Source of the DNA: Collinsella tanakaei | GTDB taxonomy: Bacteria > Actinomycetota > Coriobacteriia > Coriobacteriales > Coriobacteriaceae | NCBI RefSeq assembly: GCF_030373545.1 | Contig: NZ_JAUDCO010000003.1 | Span: 62,001 to 126,000 of the forward strand | Direction: 5' to 3' | DNA: 64,000 bases | Shown here: piece by piece, positions 43,888 through 51,408 of the stretch | Numbering within the stretch: position 1 is the first letter of the stretch | Layout of the letters: each line of letters opens with the position of its first letter | Translations under genes and position numbers: made by a program | The notes under the pieces: model-generated | Seen by the model: only the letters and a program-made list of their open reading frames with translations | Database searches by the model: none | Told to the model about the DNA's origin: nothing

Positions 43888-45144
43888 ATGTCGACGCTCG
43901 ATATCTCCATCACCCGGCGCACCGTTCTGGCAGCGGGCTCGCTCACGGCGCTCACCGCCGGCCTGGCCGGCTGCGGCACCGAGACCGGCAGCGGGTCGGA
44001 TGCCGGATGGTCGATTCCGGAGATCTTCGACACGACGGCCCCGAGCGACGAGGACGAGCCGCAGGCAGAACAGCCGGAACCAAGCCTAGCCGAGCAGACG
44101 CTTGCCTCCATGACCCGCGAGCAGAAGGTCGCGCAGCTGTTCTGCGTCACGCCCGAGCAGCTCACGGGTGTGGCGGTCGCGACCGCCGCCGGCGACATGA
44201 CCGCCGAGGCGCTCGAGCGCATCCCCGTGGGCGGACTGGTCTACTTCGGCCAAAACATCACCGGAAACCAGCAGTTGCGCGACATGCTCGCCCACACGCA
44301 TGAGATGAGCTGCGCGGCAGGCGCTGGCGTCCCGGCGTTCCTCGCCGTCGACGAGGAGGGCGGCCCGCTTGTCGCCCGCGTCGCCAACTCGGGCCATTTT
44401 GACGTCCCCACGTTTCCCAACATGGGCGAGATCGGAGCCACGGGAGATTCGTCACAGGCGGCTGAGGTGGGCGACGCGATCGGAACGTACCTTTCCGATA
44501 TCGGCTTCAACCTTGATTTCGCCCCCGATGCGGACGTACTCACCAACCCGGAGAACCCGGTCATCGGCCCGCGCTCGTTTGGCAGCGATTCCACGCTGGT
44601 TGCCCAGATGGTAGCCGCCGAGGTCGAAGCCATGCATGCGACCGGCGTCATTCCCTGCGTCAAGCACTTCCCCGGCCACGGGGACACCGCGGGCGACTCC
44701 CACACCGGCGCCGTCTACACCGAGCGCACGCGAGAAGAGATCGAGTCATGCGAGTTCGAGCCCTTCCGCGCCGCCATCGAAGCGGGCGTGCCCATGGTCA
44801 TGGTGGGGCACATCGAGACGCCGAACTTCGCCACGGACGGACTGCCGGCCTCGCTCTCACCCGTCATGATCGGCGATGCGCTTCGTGGCGAGCTCGGATT
44901 TGAGGGTGTCATCATCTCCGATTCGTTTGCCATGGGCGCCATCACCGAAAACTACACGCCCGACGAGGCGGCGGTGCAGTTCTTCCAGGCGGGTGGCGAC
45001 ATGCTGCTCATGACGTCCGACCTGCAGGCAGCCTACGACGGCGTACTCGAGGCAATCGAAGACGGCGCGCTTACCGATGAGCGCATCGACGAGAGCGTCC
45101 TGCGCATCCTTACCGCCAAGGAGAACGCAGGGATCCTCAAATAG
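43888..45144 (+). CDS. GH3 beta-N-acetylhexosaminidase-like lipoprotein
   Basis: The 418-residue protein is a glycoside hydrolase family 3 enzyme (NagZ type) that removes GlcNAc from muropeptides or glycans. KHFPGHGDTAGDSHTG (about residues 256-271) holds the Asp-His catalytic acid pair of NagZ enzymes, and VIISDSFAMGAI carries the nucleophile Asp. The N-terminus has TRRTVLAAGSLTALTAGLAGC, a signal with paired Arg and lipobox LAGC, so it is exported and anchored; a Glu/Asp/Pro-rich linker follows. GAGGAG lies five bases before the ATG at 43888. Confidence 0.92.
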   Translation: MSTLDISITRRTVLAAGSLTALTAGLAGCGTETGSGSDAGWSIPEIFDTTAPSDEDEPQAEQPEPSLAEQTLASMTREQKVAQLFCVTPEQLTGVAVATAAGDMTAEALERIPVGGLVYFGQNITGNQQLRDMLAHTHEMSCAAGAGVPAFLAVDEEGGPLVARVANSGHFDVPTFPNMGEIGATGDSSQAAEVGDAIGTYLSDIGFNLDFAPDADVLTNPENPVIGPRSFGSDSTLVAQMVAAEVEAMHATGVIPCVKHFPGHGDTAGDSHTGAVYTERTREEIESCEFEPFRAAIEAGVPMVMVGHIETPNFATDGLPASLSPVMIGDALRGELGFEGVIISDSFAMGAITENYTPDEAAVQFFQAGGDMLLMTSDLQAAYDGVLEAIEDGALTDERIDESVLRILTAKENAGILK

Positions 45145-45156
45145 GAAGCCCGGGAA

Positions 45157-45207
45157 AAGAGCGCCCGCCCTCATTGTCCATCCGGGACAATGAGGGCGGG
45201 CGCTCTT
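45157..45207. terminator. Bidirectional terminator between GH3 and nfo genes
   Basis: A perfect 23-bp stem (45157-45179 with 45185-45207) and a five-base loop lie between two convergent genes, 13 bases after one stop and 18 bases before the other. Confidence 0.92.
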
Positions 45208-45224
45208 CCTTGGGCGCGAGGCCG

Positions 45225-46094
45225 CTACTCCGTCTGAAGCGAGCGCAAAAGCGCTATCTCGGCGGCGTATCCCGGCAGCTCGTTGGGCGTCTCCAAGATG
45301 AAGGGCAGGTCGCGCAGGGCGGGATGCGACACGATGCGCGCGAGCACCTCGGAGCCGCCACCTAGCTCGGGCGCCCCCAGATAGCCCTCGCCAATCTTGG
45401 CATGGCGGTCCTTACGGGCGCCGCGCGGATTCTTGGAATCGTTGATGTGCACGGCATGCAGGCGGTCCAATCCCACCACGTGGTCAAACTCGGCGAGCAC
45501 GCCATCCAGATCGCCGATGATGTCGTAGCCCGCATCGCTCACATGACAGGTGTCCAAACATACACCCAGATGGTCGGCAAGCTGCGGCGCGCGACGGGCG
45601 ACGCCGTCGATAATCGCCGCGAGCTCCTCAAAGGAACGGCCGACCTCGGTACCCTTGCCCGCCATGGTCTCGAGGAGCACGGTTGTGCGCTGTCCCGCAA
45701 ACATCACCTGGCACAAGGTGTCAACGATGAGCTCGATGCCGCGCTCGGCGCCCTGGCCCACATGCGAACCGGGATGGAAGTTGTAAAGGTTGCCCGGCAG
45801 CGCCTCCATGCGCTGCAGATCATCGGCCATGGCCTCGAGCGCAAACTCGCGTGCCTGCTCCTTAGCCGAGCAGGGGTTATACGTGTAGGGCGCATGGGCG
45901 ACGAGCGGCCCGAAGGAATTGTCATCCAGTATCCGCTGCAGCGCCGCCACATCATCGAGGTCGATTGCCTTCGCGCTGCCTCCGCGGGGATTGCGCGTAA
46001 AGAACGCGAAGGTGTTGGCCCCGATGGAAAGCGCCGTCTCACCCATAGCGGCGAATCCCTTGGAAGTAGACAGATGACAACCGATGGTGAGCAT
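45225..46094 (-). CDS. nfo: Endonuclease IV
   Basis: The 289-residue protein is the zinc-dependent AP endonuclease that cuts DNA at abasic sites. [84 protein letters not shown] and LETPNE are the metal-binding segments in order. AAAGGG precedes the ATG. A likely promoter is TTCTAC (46157-46152) with TACAAT (46135-46130), 16 bp apart. It stands near two alkylation-repair genes. Confidence 0.96.
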   Translation of the reverse strand: MLTIGCHLSTSKGFAAMGETALSIGANTFAFFTRNPRGGSAKAIDLDDVAALQRILDDNSFGPLVAHAPYTYNPCSAKEQAREFALEAMADDLQRMEALPGNLYNFHPGSHVGQGAERGIELIVDTLCQVMFAGQRTTVLLETMAGKGTEVGRSFEELAAIIDGVARRAPQLADHLGVCLDTCHVSDAGYDIIGDLDGVLAEFDHVVGLDRLHAVHINDSKNPRGARKDRHAKIGEGYLGAPELGGGSEVLARIVSHPALRDLPFILETPNELPGYAAEIALLRSLQTE

Positions 46095-46161
46095 GGCAGA
46101 CCCTTTCTCAGACGCTTTTCGCGCACATCATTGTACGGCTGCCCGCATCGCGTAGAACGAT

Positions 46162-46192
46162 TTGACAGCGCTTTTTCGCAACCGGATAGAAT
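46162..46192 (+). promoter_or_regulatory. Orphan plus-strand promoter-like sequence
   Basis: A perfect TTGACA (46162-46167) is followed after 19 bp by TAGAAT (46187-46192), pointing rightwards. The only structures downstream are a small hairpin ACAGGG/CCCTGT (46202-46217) and the inverted-repeat element at 46270, so it may drive a short RNA or be accidental. Confidence 0.3.
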
Positions 46193-46269
46193 GATTCAGA
46201 CAACAGGGGTTTCCCTGTAAGCTATGAATAGAAATGACCGCGAAGTCGATTCCGAGCAGGCGGCACCGT

Positions 46270-46401
46270 TCTAGGGCGCGATTTTTCGGTCTCCCTTCCC
46301 CACCACTCCGACACCCATGAACAACGTCGCAGGAATCAACTGGGGAAACGGCAGCGTTCTGCCGTCGATGGACAAATGGCACCGAAAAATCGCGCCCTAG
46401 A
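46270..46401. repeat. MITE-like element with 21-bp perfect inverted ends
   Basis: TCTAGGGCGCGATTTTTCGGT at 46270-46290 recurs as its exact complement at 46381-46401, bounding a 132-bp unit with no reading frame of note. No target duplication is seen. The CTAGGG...ATTTT words echo those in the arms of the long hairpin at 5316-5405. Confidence 0.85.
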
Positions 46402-46452
46402 CGTATACACGCCATGGTCGGACCGTATCCGCGCGATCTGAGGGCGATACGC

Positions 46453-46543
46453 CTGACGCCCGGCGCCTGACCCCTGCTGCCTAACGCCTAACGCCTAACG
46501 CCTGACGCCTGACGCTTGACGCCCAGCGCCCGACGCCTAACGC
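46453..46543. repeat. Heptamer tandem array, 13 units
   Basis: Read on the minus strand the array is GCGTTAG, GCGTCAG and close variants, thirteen units of exactly 7 bp (three identical GCGTTAG units in the middle at 46481-46501). The first unit contains the TAG stop codon of the ogt gene, so the array begins inside the gene's end. Confidence 0.92.
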
Positions 46544-47076
46544 TTGGCGCCTTCGAGCGCCAGCAGCGCACGCTTGCGGTCCACACCACCGGCGTAGCCC
46601 GTGATGGCTCCGTCTGCCCCCAGCACGCGATGGCAGGGCACGATAATCGAGATGGGATTGCGCCCGACGGCACCGCCGACCGCCCGCGCCGAGGTGCGCG
46701 CATCGAAACGTCGCTCGTATTCGTGCGCAAGCGCGCCGTACGTCGTCGTCTGACCGCACGGAATCTCAAGCAGGAGCTGCCACACGCGCTGCTGGAACGA
46801 CGTGCCCATCAGGTGGAGCGGCGGCTGCCCGCTCGGATTATCGCCAGCGAAATACGCGTCGAGCCACGCACGCGCCTGCGCAAGAACGCGAATCTGCGCC
46901 TCGTCGTCCGCATTGCCCGGGCACTCGAGATCGCCCGCAAGCGCACGCCGAACCGACCCGAACTCGCCATAGTGCCGCTGGCCCGCGAACCATGCGCCCG
47001 CAAGGCCATCGTCATCTGCCGCAAGCACGAGCCCGCCCAACGGGGACTCGTAGGTCTCGGTTCTCATCGCGCTCAT
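46537..47076 (-). CDS. ogt: Methylated-DNA--protein-cysteine methyltransferase
   Basis: The 179-residue protein repairs O6-alkylguanine by transferring the alkyl group to its own Cys. MRTETYESPLGGLVLAADD starts the N-terminal domain; FQQRVWQLLLEIPCGQTTTYGALA and the active site ISIIVPCHRVLGADGAITGYAGGVDRKRALL follow, with arginine finger and wing. Its ATG at 47076 overlaps the stop of the alkA-like gene (ATGA), so the two are coupled; a second ATG at 47067 is also possible. The stop codon lies in the heptamer array. Confidence 0.93.
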   Translation of the reverse strand: MSAMRTETYESPLGGLVLAADDDGLAGAWFAGQRHYGEFGSVRRALAGDLECPGNADDEAQIRVLAQARAWLDAYFAGDNPSGQPPLHLMGTSFQQRVWQLLLEIPCGQTTTYGALAHEYERRFDARTSARAVGGAVGRNPISIIVPCHRVLGADGAITGYAGGVDRKRALLALEGAKR

Positions 47077-47747
47077 GCCTCCTTGTCTCGACGCGGCGTC
47101 GAGGCGACCGACTTCCCGGGCGCCCAGTCCCGCATCCCCGGGATGGCCCCGCCCGCAATCGCCCACAGGTACAGGCTCGCGACACTGCCGTACGGGCTGT
47201 AGCGCCGCCGGTACTTGGCGAACAGCTGCGGTGTGATCTTCCGGTGATGGTAGAGCATGCGCATGCCGCGCTGGATGGCCAGGTCGTCGTATGCCAGCAC
47301 GTCGGGCCGCTGCAGGCAGAACAGCAAGATCATCTCCGCCGTCCATCGGCCGATACCCTTGAGCTGCGTCAGCGCGGCAATGGCGTCCTCGTCCGACATG
47401 GCCGCCACGGCGTCGAGGTTAAACGCCCCATTCTTCACCCGCTCGGCAAAATCCAGCAGGTAATCAGCCTTGCGAAATGTCATACCCAGACCTTGCAGCC
47501 CGTCACGCCCGCACGCGAGCACGGACGCCGGCGTCACCTCGCCCAGGCGCGCGCACATGCGCTCCCAGATGGTCGCCTGCGCCTTCGTGGAGATCTGCTG
47601 CCCGATGATGTGGTGCATGACCGACGAGAACAGGTCTCCATCGACCTCACGTTCCACGTGCCCGATCGCATCGATCGCCTCGGCGAGCCGCGCATCACGG
47701 CTTCGCAAATACGCAAGCTCGGTCTCGCCGTATTCGAACCAGGCCAT
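47073..47747 (-). CDS. AlkA-type DNA-3-methyladenine glycosylase (HhH-GPD)
   Basis: The 224-residue protein is a helix-hairpin-helix base-excision glycosylase. HHIIGQQISTKAQATIWERM starts the catalytic core; LKGIGRWTAEMILLFCLQRPDVLAYDDLAIQRGM contains the HhH and the catalytic Asp. It removes alkylated purines, leaving abasic sites that endonuclease IV, encoded 1 kb away, would cut. No N-terminal AraC or Ada part is present. GGAGG lies five bases before the ATG at 47747. Confidence 0.93.
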   Translation of the reverse strand: MAWFEYGETELAYLRSRDARLAEAIDAIGHVEREVDGDLFSSVMHHIIGQQISTKAQATIWERMCARLGEVTPASVLACGRDGLQGLGMTFRKADYLLDFAERVKNGAFNLDAVAAMSDEDAIAALTQLKGIGRWTAEMILLFCLQRPDVLAYDDLAIQRGMRMLYHHRKITPQLFAKYRRRYSPYGSVASLYLWAIAGGAIPGMRDWAPGKSVASTPRRDKEA

Positions 47748-47826
47748 GGACACCTCCTCGTGCAAAATGCCGCCCACTGCAGCACGATGGGTGGCCTGCA
47801 ATCAATGCGCTTGATGCGGTCGGCCG

Positions 47827-48855
47827 CTACACGCGGTCGGCGATCTCCAGCACGAGGCGCTCGGTCTTCTCCCAGCCCAGGCACGCATCGGTGATGGATT
47901 TTCCGTACACGCCGCCGTCCACCGGCTGGTTGCCGTCCTCGAGGTAGCTTTCGACCATGAAGCCGCGCACGAGCTGGCCGATTGCCGGCGAGCGGCGGCA
48001 GGAGTCGAGCACCTCCTTCATGATGCGGATCTGCTCGAGCGGTCGCTTGCCGGAGTTGTCGTGGTTGCAGTCGATAATCGCCGCGGGGTTCGCGAAATCG
48101 TCCTCGGTGTACTTGGCGGCCAAGCGCTCCAGGTACTCATAGTGGTAGTTGGGGTAGTTGAGCCCGTCCTCGCCGATGTAGCCGCGCAGCACCGCGTGGG
48201 CGAGCTTGTTGCCCGTGGTCTCGACCTCCCAGTTGCGGAACAGGAAGGTCTGCGGCTGCTGGGCGGCATAGATGGAGTTGAGCATGACATCGGTCGAGCC
48301 GCCGGTGGGGTTCTTCATGCCCACGGGCATGGGGACGCCGGAGGCCACCAAGCGGTGCTCCTGGTTCTCGACCGAGCGTGCGCCCACCGCGATGTAGCCC
48401 AGCAGGTCGATGAGGTACTGGTAGTTGGAGGGGTAGAGCATCTCGTCGGCCGTGAACATGCCGGTCTCCTCCACCACGCGCAGATGCATGCGGCGGATGG
48501 CCTTGACGCCCTCGAGCAGGTTGGGCGCACCCTCCGGGTCGGGATTGTGCAACAGGCCCTTGTAACCGGTGCCCTTGGTGCGCGGCTTGTTGGTGTAGAC
48601 GCGCGGGATGATGACGAAGCGGTCGCGCACGCGCTCGGCGAGCGCGGCCAGGCGCGTCGCGTACTCGAGCACCGAGTCCTCGCGGTCTGCCGAGCACGGC
48701 CCGATGATGAGCAGGCGCCGGGGATCGCGTCCGGTGAGCACGTCGGCGACCTGTGCATCAAACGCCGCCTTCTTCTCCGCCATCGCAGGCGAAAGCGGCA
48801 TCTCCTCGCGGATCTCCTTGGGGATGGGCAGCAGGCGCTTGAACTTCATCGTCAT
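47827..48855 (-). CDS. 3-deoxy-7-phosphoheptulonate (DAHP) synthase, class I
   Basis: The 342-residue protein starts the shikimate pathway, joining phosphoenolpyruvate and erythrose 4-phosphate. It is of the E. coli AroFGH kind: LLIIGPCSADREDSVLEYA, RVYTNKPRTKGTGYKGL, DLLGYIAVGARSVENQEHRLVASG, PVGMKNPTGGSTDVMLN, DCNHDNSGKRP and DACLGWEKTERLV. Feedback specificity is not certain from sequence. GAGGAG lies eight bases before the ATG at 48855; the frame is open upstream but without similarity. Confidence 0.95.
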   Translation of the reverse strand: MTMKFKRLLPIPKEIREEMPLSPAMAEKKAAFDAQVADVLTGRDPRRLLIIGPCSADREDSVLEYATRLAALAERVRDRFVIIPRVYTNKPRTKGTGYKGLLHNPDPEGAPNLLEGVKAIRRMHLRVVEETGMFTADEMLYPSNYQYLIDLLGYIAVGARSVENQEHRLVASGVPMPVGMKNPTGGSTDVMLNSIYAAQQPQTFLFRNWEVETTGNKLAHAVLRGYIGEDGLNYPNYHYEYLERLAAKYTEDDFANPAAIIDCNHDNSGKRPLEQIRIMKEVLDSCRRSPAIGQLVRGFMVESYLEDGNQPVDGGVYGKSITDACLGWEKTERLVLEIADRV

Positions 48856-49044
48856 GGGGCGTCTCCTCGACAGACGTGCTGGCATTATCGGATATCGGCG
48901 ATTATGACGGGAACAACGCCTGCCCGCAACAGCCGACCGCTCGCCTGTTTCAAGCACGTTACCGTATCGCGCCGGCACCGACGGGACCGCGCCGACAGGG
49001 TACAACGGTGAGCACCGACAGCTTTCACGAAAGGTTGGCAGGCT

Positions 49045-49326
49045 ATGGATAACCCTCAGATTGAGATTCACTCGAACGCCGTCCAGTACGTCAACGCCGA
49101 TGGGCAGGTGCTGGCTGAAGTCACGTTCCCGGTGCTCGACGGCAACATCGTCGAGATCAACCACACCTACGTCGACACCTCGCTGCGCGGCCAGGGCATC
49201 GCCGGCAGGCTGCTCGACCAGGTTGCCCAAGAGCTCGAGGAAACCGGGCGCCGCGCGCATCCGACGTGCAGCTATGCCGTCTCTTGGTTTGAGAAGCACC
49301 CCGAGAGGGCCGCGCTGCTCGCGTAG
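49045..49326 (+). CDS. GNAT-like N-acetyltransferase (YjdJ type)
   Basis: The 93-residue protein is a minimal GNAT domain of the YjdJ/COG2388 type: ADGQVLAEVTFPVLDGNIVEINHTYVDTSLRGQGIAGRLLDQVAQELEETGR, in which RGQGIAGRL is the acetyl-CoA loop. The substrate is unknown. GAAAGG precedes the ATG. A terminator follows. Confidence 0.88.
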   Translation: MDNPQIEIHSNAVQYVNADGQVLAEVTFPVLDGNIVEINHTYVDTSLRGQGIAGRLLDQVAQELEETGRRAHPTCSYAVSWFEKHPERAALLA

Positions 49327-49385
49327 GGGCCCAATGCGCCGGCGGAACGCCGCACAGCGCTCCGCCGCAGGCCGAACGCACACGA

Positions 49386-49417
49386 AGGGCGACCCCGCAT
49401 CCCTGCGAGGTCGCCCT
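49386..49417 (+). terminator. Terminator after the GNAT gene
   Basis: AGGGCGACC (49386-49394) pairs with GGTCGCCCT (49409-49417), with more pairing inside, followed by CTTGCTCTCTATT. Confidence 0.75.
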
Positions 49418-49815
49418 CTTGCTCTCTATTAGGGTGGACTCACCTTCGATCCTCTACCGGAGGAATGGGGACTATACGTGCCTTTGGGCGGTCCTGCGGT
49501 CCCTTCATCGGTCCCATCCGACATATCGTCGGGAAACCTCGCGCTCTGACCGGGCGCCACCGGAAAACCTAGCGGACCTCGGATACCTCGGAGCCGATCC
49601 CAAAGGCTTCCGCTATCTGCTCTGTGCCCATTGGACTCGCCTCCTTACCTCGGTCGCTTTCCTCTTCGCGACTGCCTGTCTTTTCATTGCTATATATGCC
49701 CATCGACGCCTGCTTTATTCAAAAATCATGCATTTTTCGGCATCGATTTCGGAGTCAGGCGGAATGGCTTCAGGCGGTTTCATGCGACAGAGAAAGAAGG
49801 ATAAAGGAGGGCGAA
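49418..49815. other. Long gene-poor gap upstream of the 39-bp repeat region
   Basis: Nothing recognisable is encoded. On the minus strand a 20-codon frame (49569-49631, starting MGTEQIAEAFGIGSEVSEVR) has a strong AAGGAGG site; the frame stays open past its TAG but looks non-protein-like, so it may be a leader or a gene remnant. The right part (about 49690-49750) is AT-rich. Confidence 0.4.
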
Positions 49816-49998
49816 ATGACGCCGGACGAGAAGATCGAGCTGGCGTCATGCGTGTTTTCACGCCCAATCGGAAGACGGAAGGGCGTCAGGCGTTTTGCAC
49901 GCCGCATCGGAAGATGGAAGGGCGCCAGGCGTTTTGCACGCCAGCCCGGAACGGACAACGGCCTCGGACACGTTCGCGACGAGTCGCCGCTCGCGTGA
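49816..49998 (+). CDS. Possible small cationic peptide with 13-residue repeats
   Basis: AAGGAGG lies six bases before an ATG at 49816 that opens a 60-codon frame. After an acidic start (MTPDEKIELAS) come two copies of a basic 13-residue unit, RPIGRRKGVRRFA and RRIGRWKGARRFA, encoded by 39-bp direct repeats. The central part has a net charge typical of membrane-active peptides. The repeats remain open in other frames as well, so this may be accidental; I do not recognise a family. Confidence 0.3.
   Translation: MTPDEKIELASCVFSRPIGRRKGVRRFARRIGRWKGARRFARQPGTDNGLGHVRDESPLA
49859..49942. repeat. 39-bp tandem repeat, two copies and a partial third
   Basis: Units at 49859-49897 and 49898-49936 differ at five or so positions; a third begins CACGCC at 49937. 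Each unit ends GGCGTTTTG, and GGCG-TTTTGCA-CGCC forms a small hairpin at every junction. Confidence 0.85.
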
Positions 49999-50091
49999 TG
50001 ATGATGTCGGGGTCGGTCGCACGCAGGGCTTTTGCGCTAGGATAGACAGCGCTGAAAACATGCCACAGCCGGCAACCGGAAAAGAGTTCCC

Positions 50092-51315
50092 ATGCGCACC
50101 GACGACTTTGACTACAACCTTCCCGACGAGCTGATCGCCCAGGCCCCTGCCGAACCGCGCGACAGCTGCCGCCTGCTCGTGCTCGACCGCCGCGGAACCG
50201 CGCAGGCGGGCGACGGACGCATGGCGCTTGCCCACGGCGGCACCGTCGAGCACAAGATCTTCCGCGACGTCATCGACTACATCGAGCCGGGCGACGTGCT
50301 CGTCATCAACAAGACGCGCGTCATGCCCGCGCGGCTCATCGGCCGCAAGGCCAAGACGGGCGGCGTCGCCGAGACGCTGCTGCTGCGTCGCCGCGAAGAC
50401 ATCGACCCTCTCGGGCATGTCTGGGAGTGCCTGGTCAATCCCGGCAAGCGCCTGAAGCCCGGAGCGGTCATCGAGTACCGCGCGGGCGGCGCGCACGCAC
50501 CCGAGACCTCACCGGTTGTGTTGACCGGCGAGGTCACCGACTTTGTCCCCGAGAGCCGCGGCGGCCGTCTCGTGCGCTTCACACCGGCCGGCAAGGGCCC
50601 GACGGGCGCGCCCCGCACGCTCGACGAGGCGATCCACGCCGCAGGGCACGTCCCCCTGCCGCCCTACATCACCGACTACGCGGGCGATCCCGAGAAGTAC
50701 CAAACCGTCTACGCCATGAAGGAAGAGCACTCCGCAGCAGCGCCGACGGCCGGCCTGCACTTCACGCCCGAGCTCATGGAGCGCATCGAGGCCAAGGGCG
50801 CGCGCTTCGTCGCCGTGGAGCTCGAGGTCGGCATCGACACCTTCCGCCTTGTGGAGGAGGACGACCCCACCCAGCACGTCATGCACACCGAGCGCTACCA
50901 CGTGCCCGCCGAGGTCGTCGACGCCGTGCACGAGGCCAAGGCGTCCGGCCATCGCGTCATCGCGGTGGGCACCACGGCGGTTCGCTCGCTCGAAAGCGCC
51001 TTCGACACCGATGCGCCCGCTGCGAATCCGCCCATGGCTGCGCGCTACTTCGAGGGCCGCGCGGACGGGGCCGACACCCTGGGCCGCGGCGACATCACGG
51101 TGCGCGCCGACGCCACCACGAACCTCTACCTCATGCCCGGCTCGACCTATCACGTGGTCGACGCCCTCATCACGAACTTCCACGTGCCGCGCTCCACGCT
51201 CATGATGCTCGTGTCGGCCTTCGCCACGCGCGATCAGATCATGGATGCCTACGCCGAGGCCGTCGCGCAGCGCTACCGCTTCTTCAGCTTTGGCGATGCG
51301 ATGCTTATTCAGTAG
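50092..51315 (+). CDS. queA: S-adenosylmethionine:tRNA ribosyltransferase-isomerase
   Basis: The 407-residue protein makes epoxyqueuosine in tRNA. MRTDDFDYNLPDELIAQAPAEPRDSCRLLVLDR, VLVINKTRVMPARLIGRK, PPYI, SAAAPTAGLHFT, VGIDTFR and TNFHVPRSTLMMLVSAFA are QueA landmarks in order. The central part (about 130-195) is somewhat longer than in shorter homologues. The tgt gene that often follows is not here. The ATG follows GAAAAGAG. Confidence 0.96.
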   Translation: MRTDDFDYNLPDELIAQAPAEPRDSCRLLVLDRRGTAQAGDGRMALAHGGTVEHKIFRDVIDYIEPGDVLVINKTRVMPARLIGRKAKTGGVAETLLLRRREDIDPLGHVWECLVNPGKRLKPGAVIEYRAGGAHAPETSPVVLTGEVTDFVPESRGGRLVRFTPAGKGPTGAPRTLDEAIHAAGHVPLPPYITDYAGDPEKYQTVYAMKEEHSAAAPTAGLHFTPELMERIEAKGARFVAVELEVGIDTFRLVEEDDPTQHVMHTERYHVPAEVVDAVHEAKASGHRVIAVGTTAVRSLESAFDTDAPAANPPMAARYFEGRADGADTLGRGDITVRADATTNLYLMPGSTYHVVDALITNFHVPRSTLMMLVSAFATRDQIMDAYAEAVAQRYRFFSFGDAMLIQ

Positions 51316-51341
51316 AAGCCGCGACTTCTGCGCTCTATGAA

Positions 51342-51376
51342 AATGCCTCCGAGCCCGCTGTGGGCCCGGAGGCATT
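51342..51376. terminator. Bidirectional terminator between queA and prfC
   Basis: AATGCCTCCGAGCCC pairs with GGGCCCGGAGGCATT (one mismatch); T-rich runs lie on both outsides (TTCTTC on the plus strand, TTTTC on the minus). Confidence 0.85.
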
Positions 51377-51408
51377 CTTCTTGAGCGGCGGTGCAGTCCG
51401 ACAGGCAC

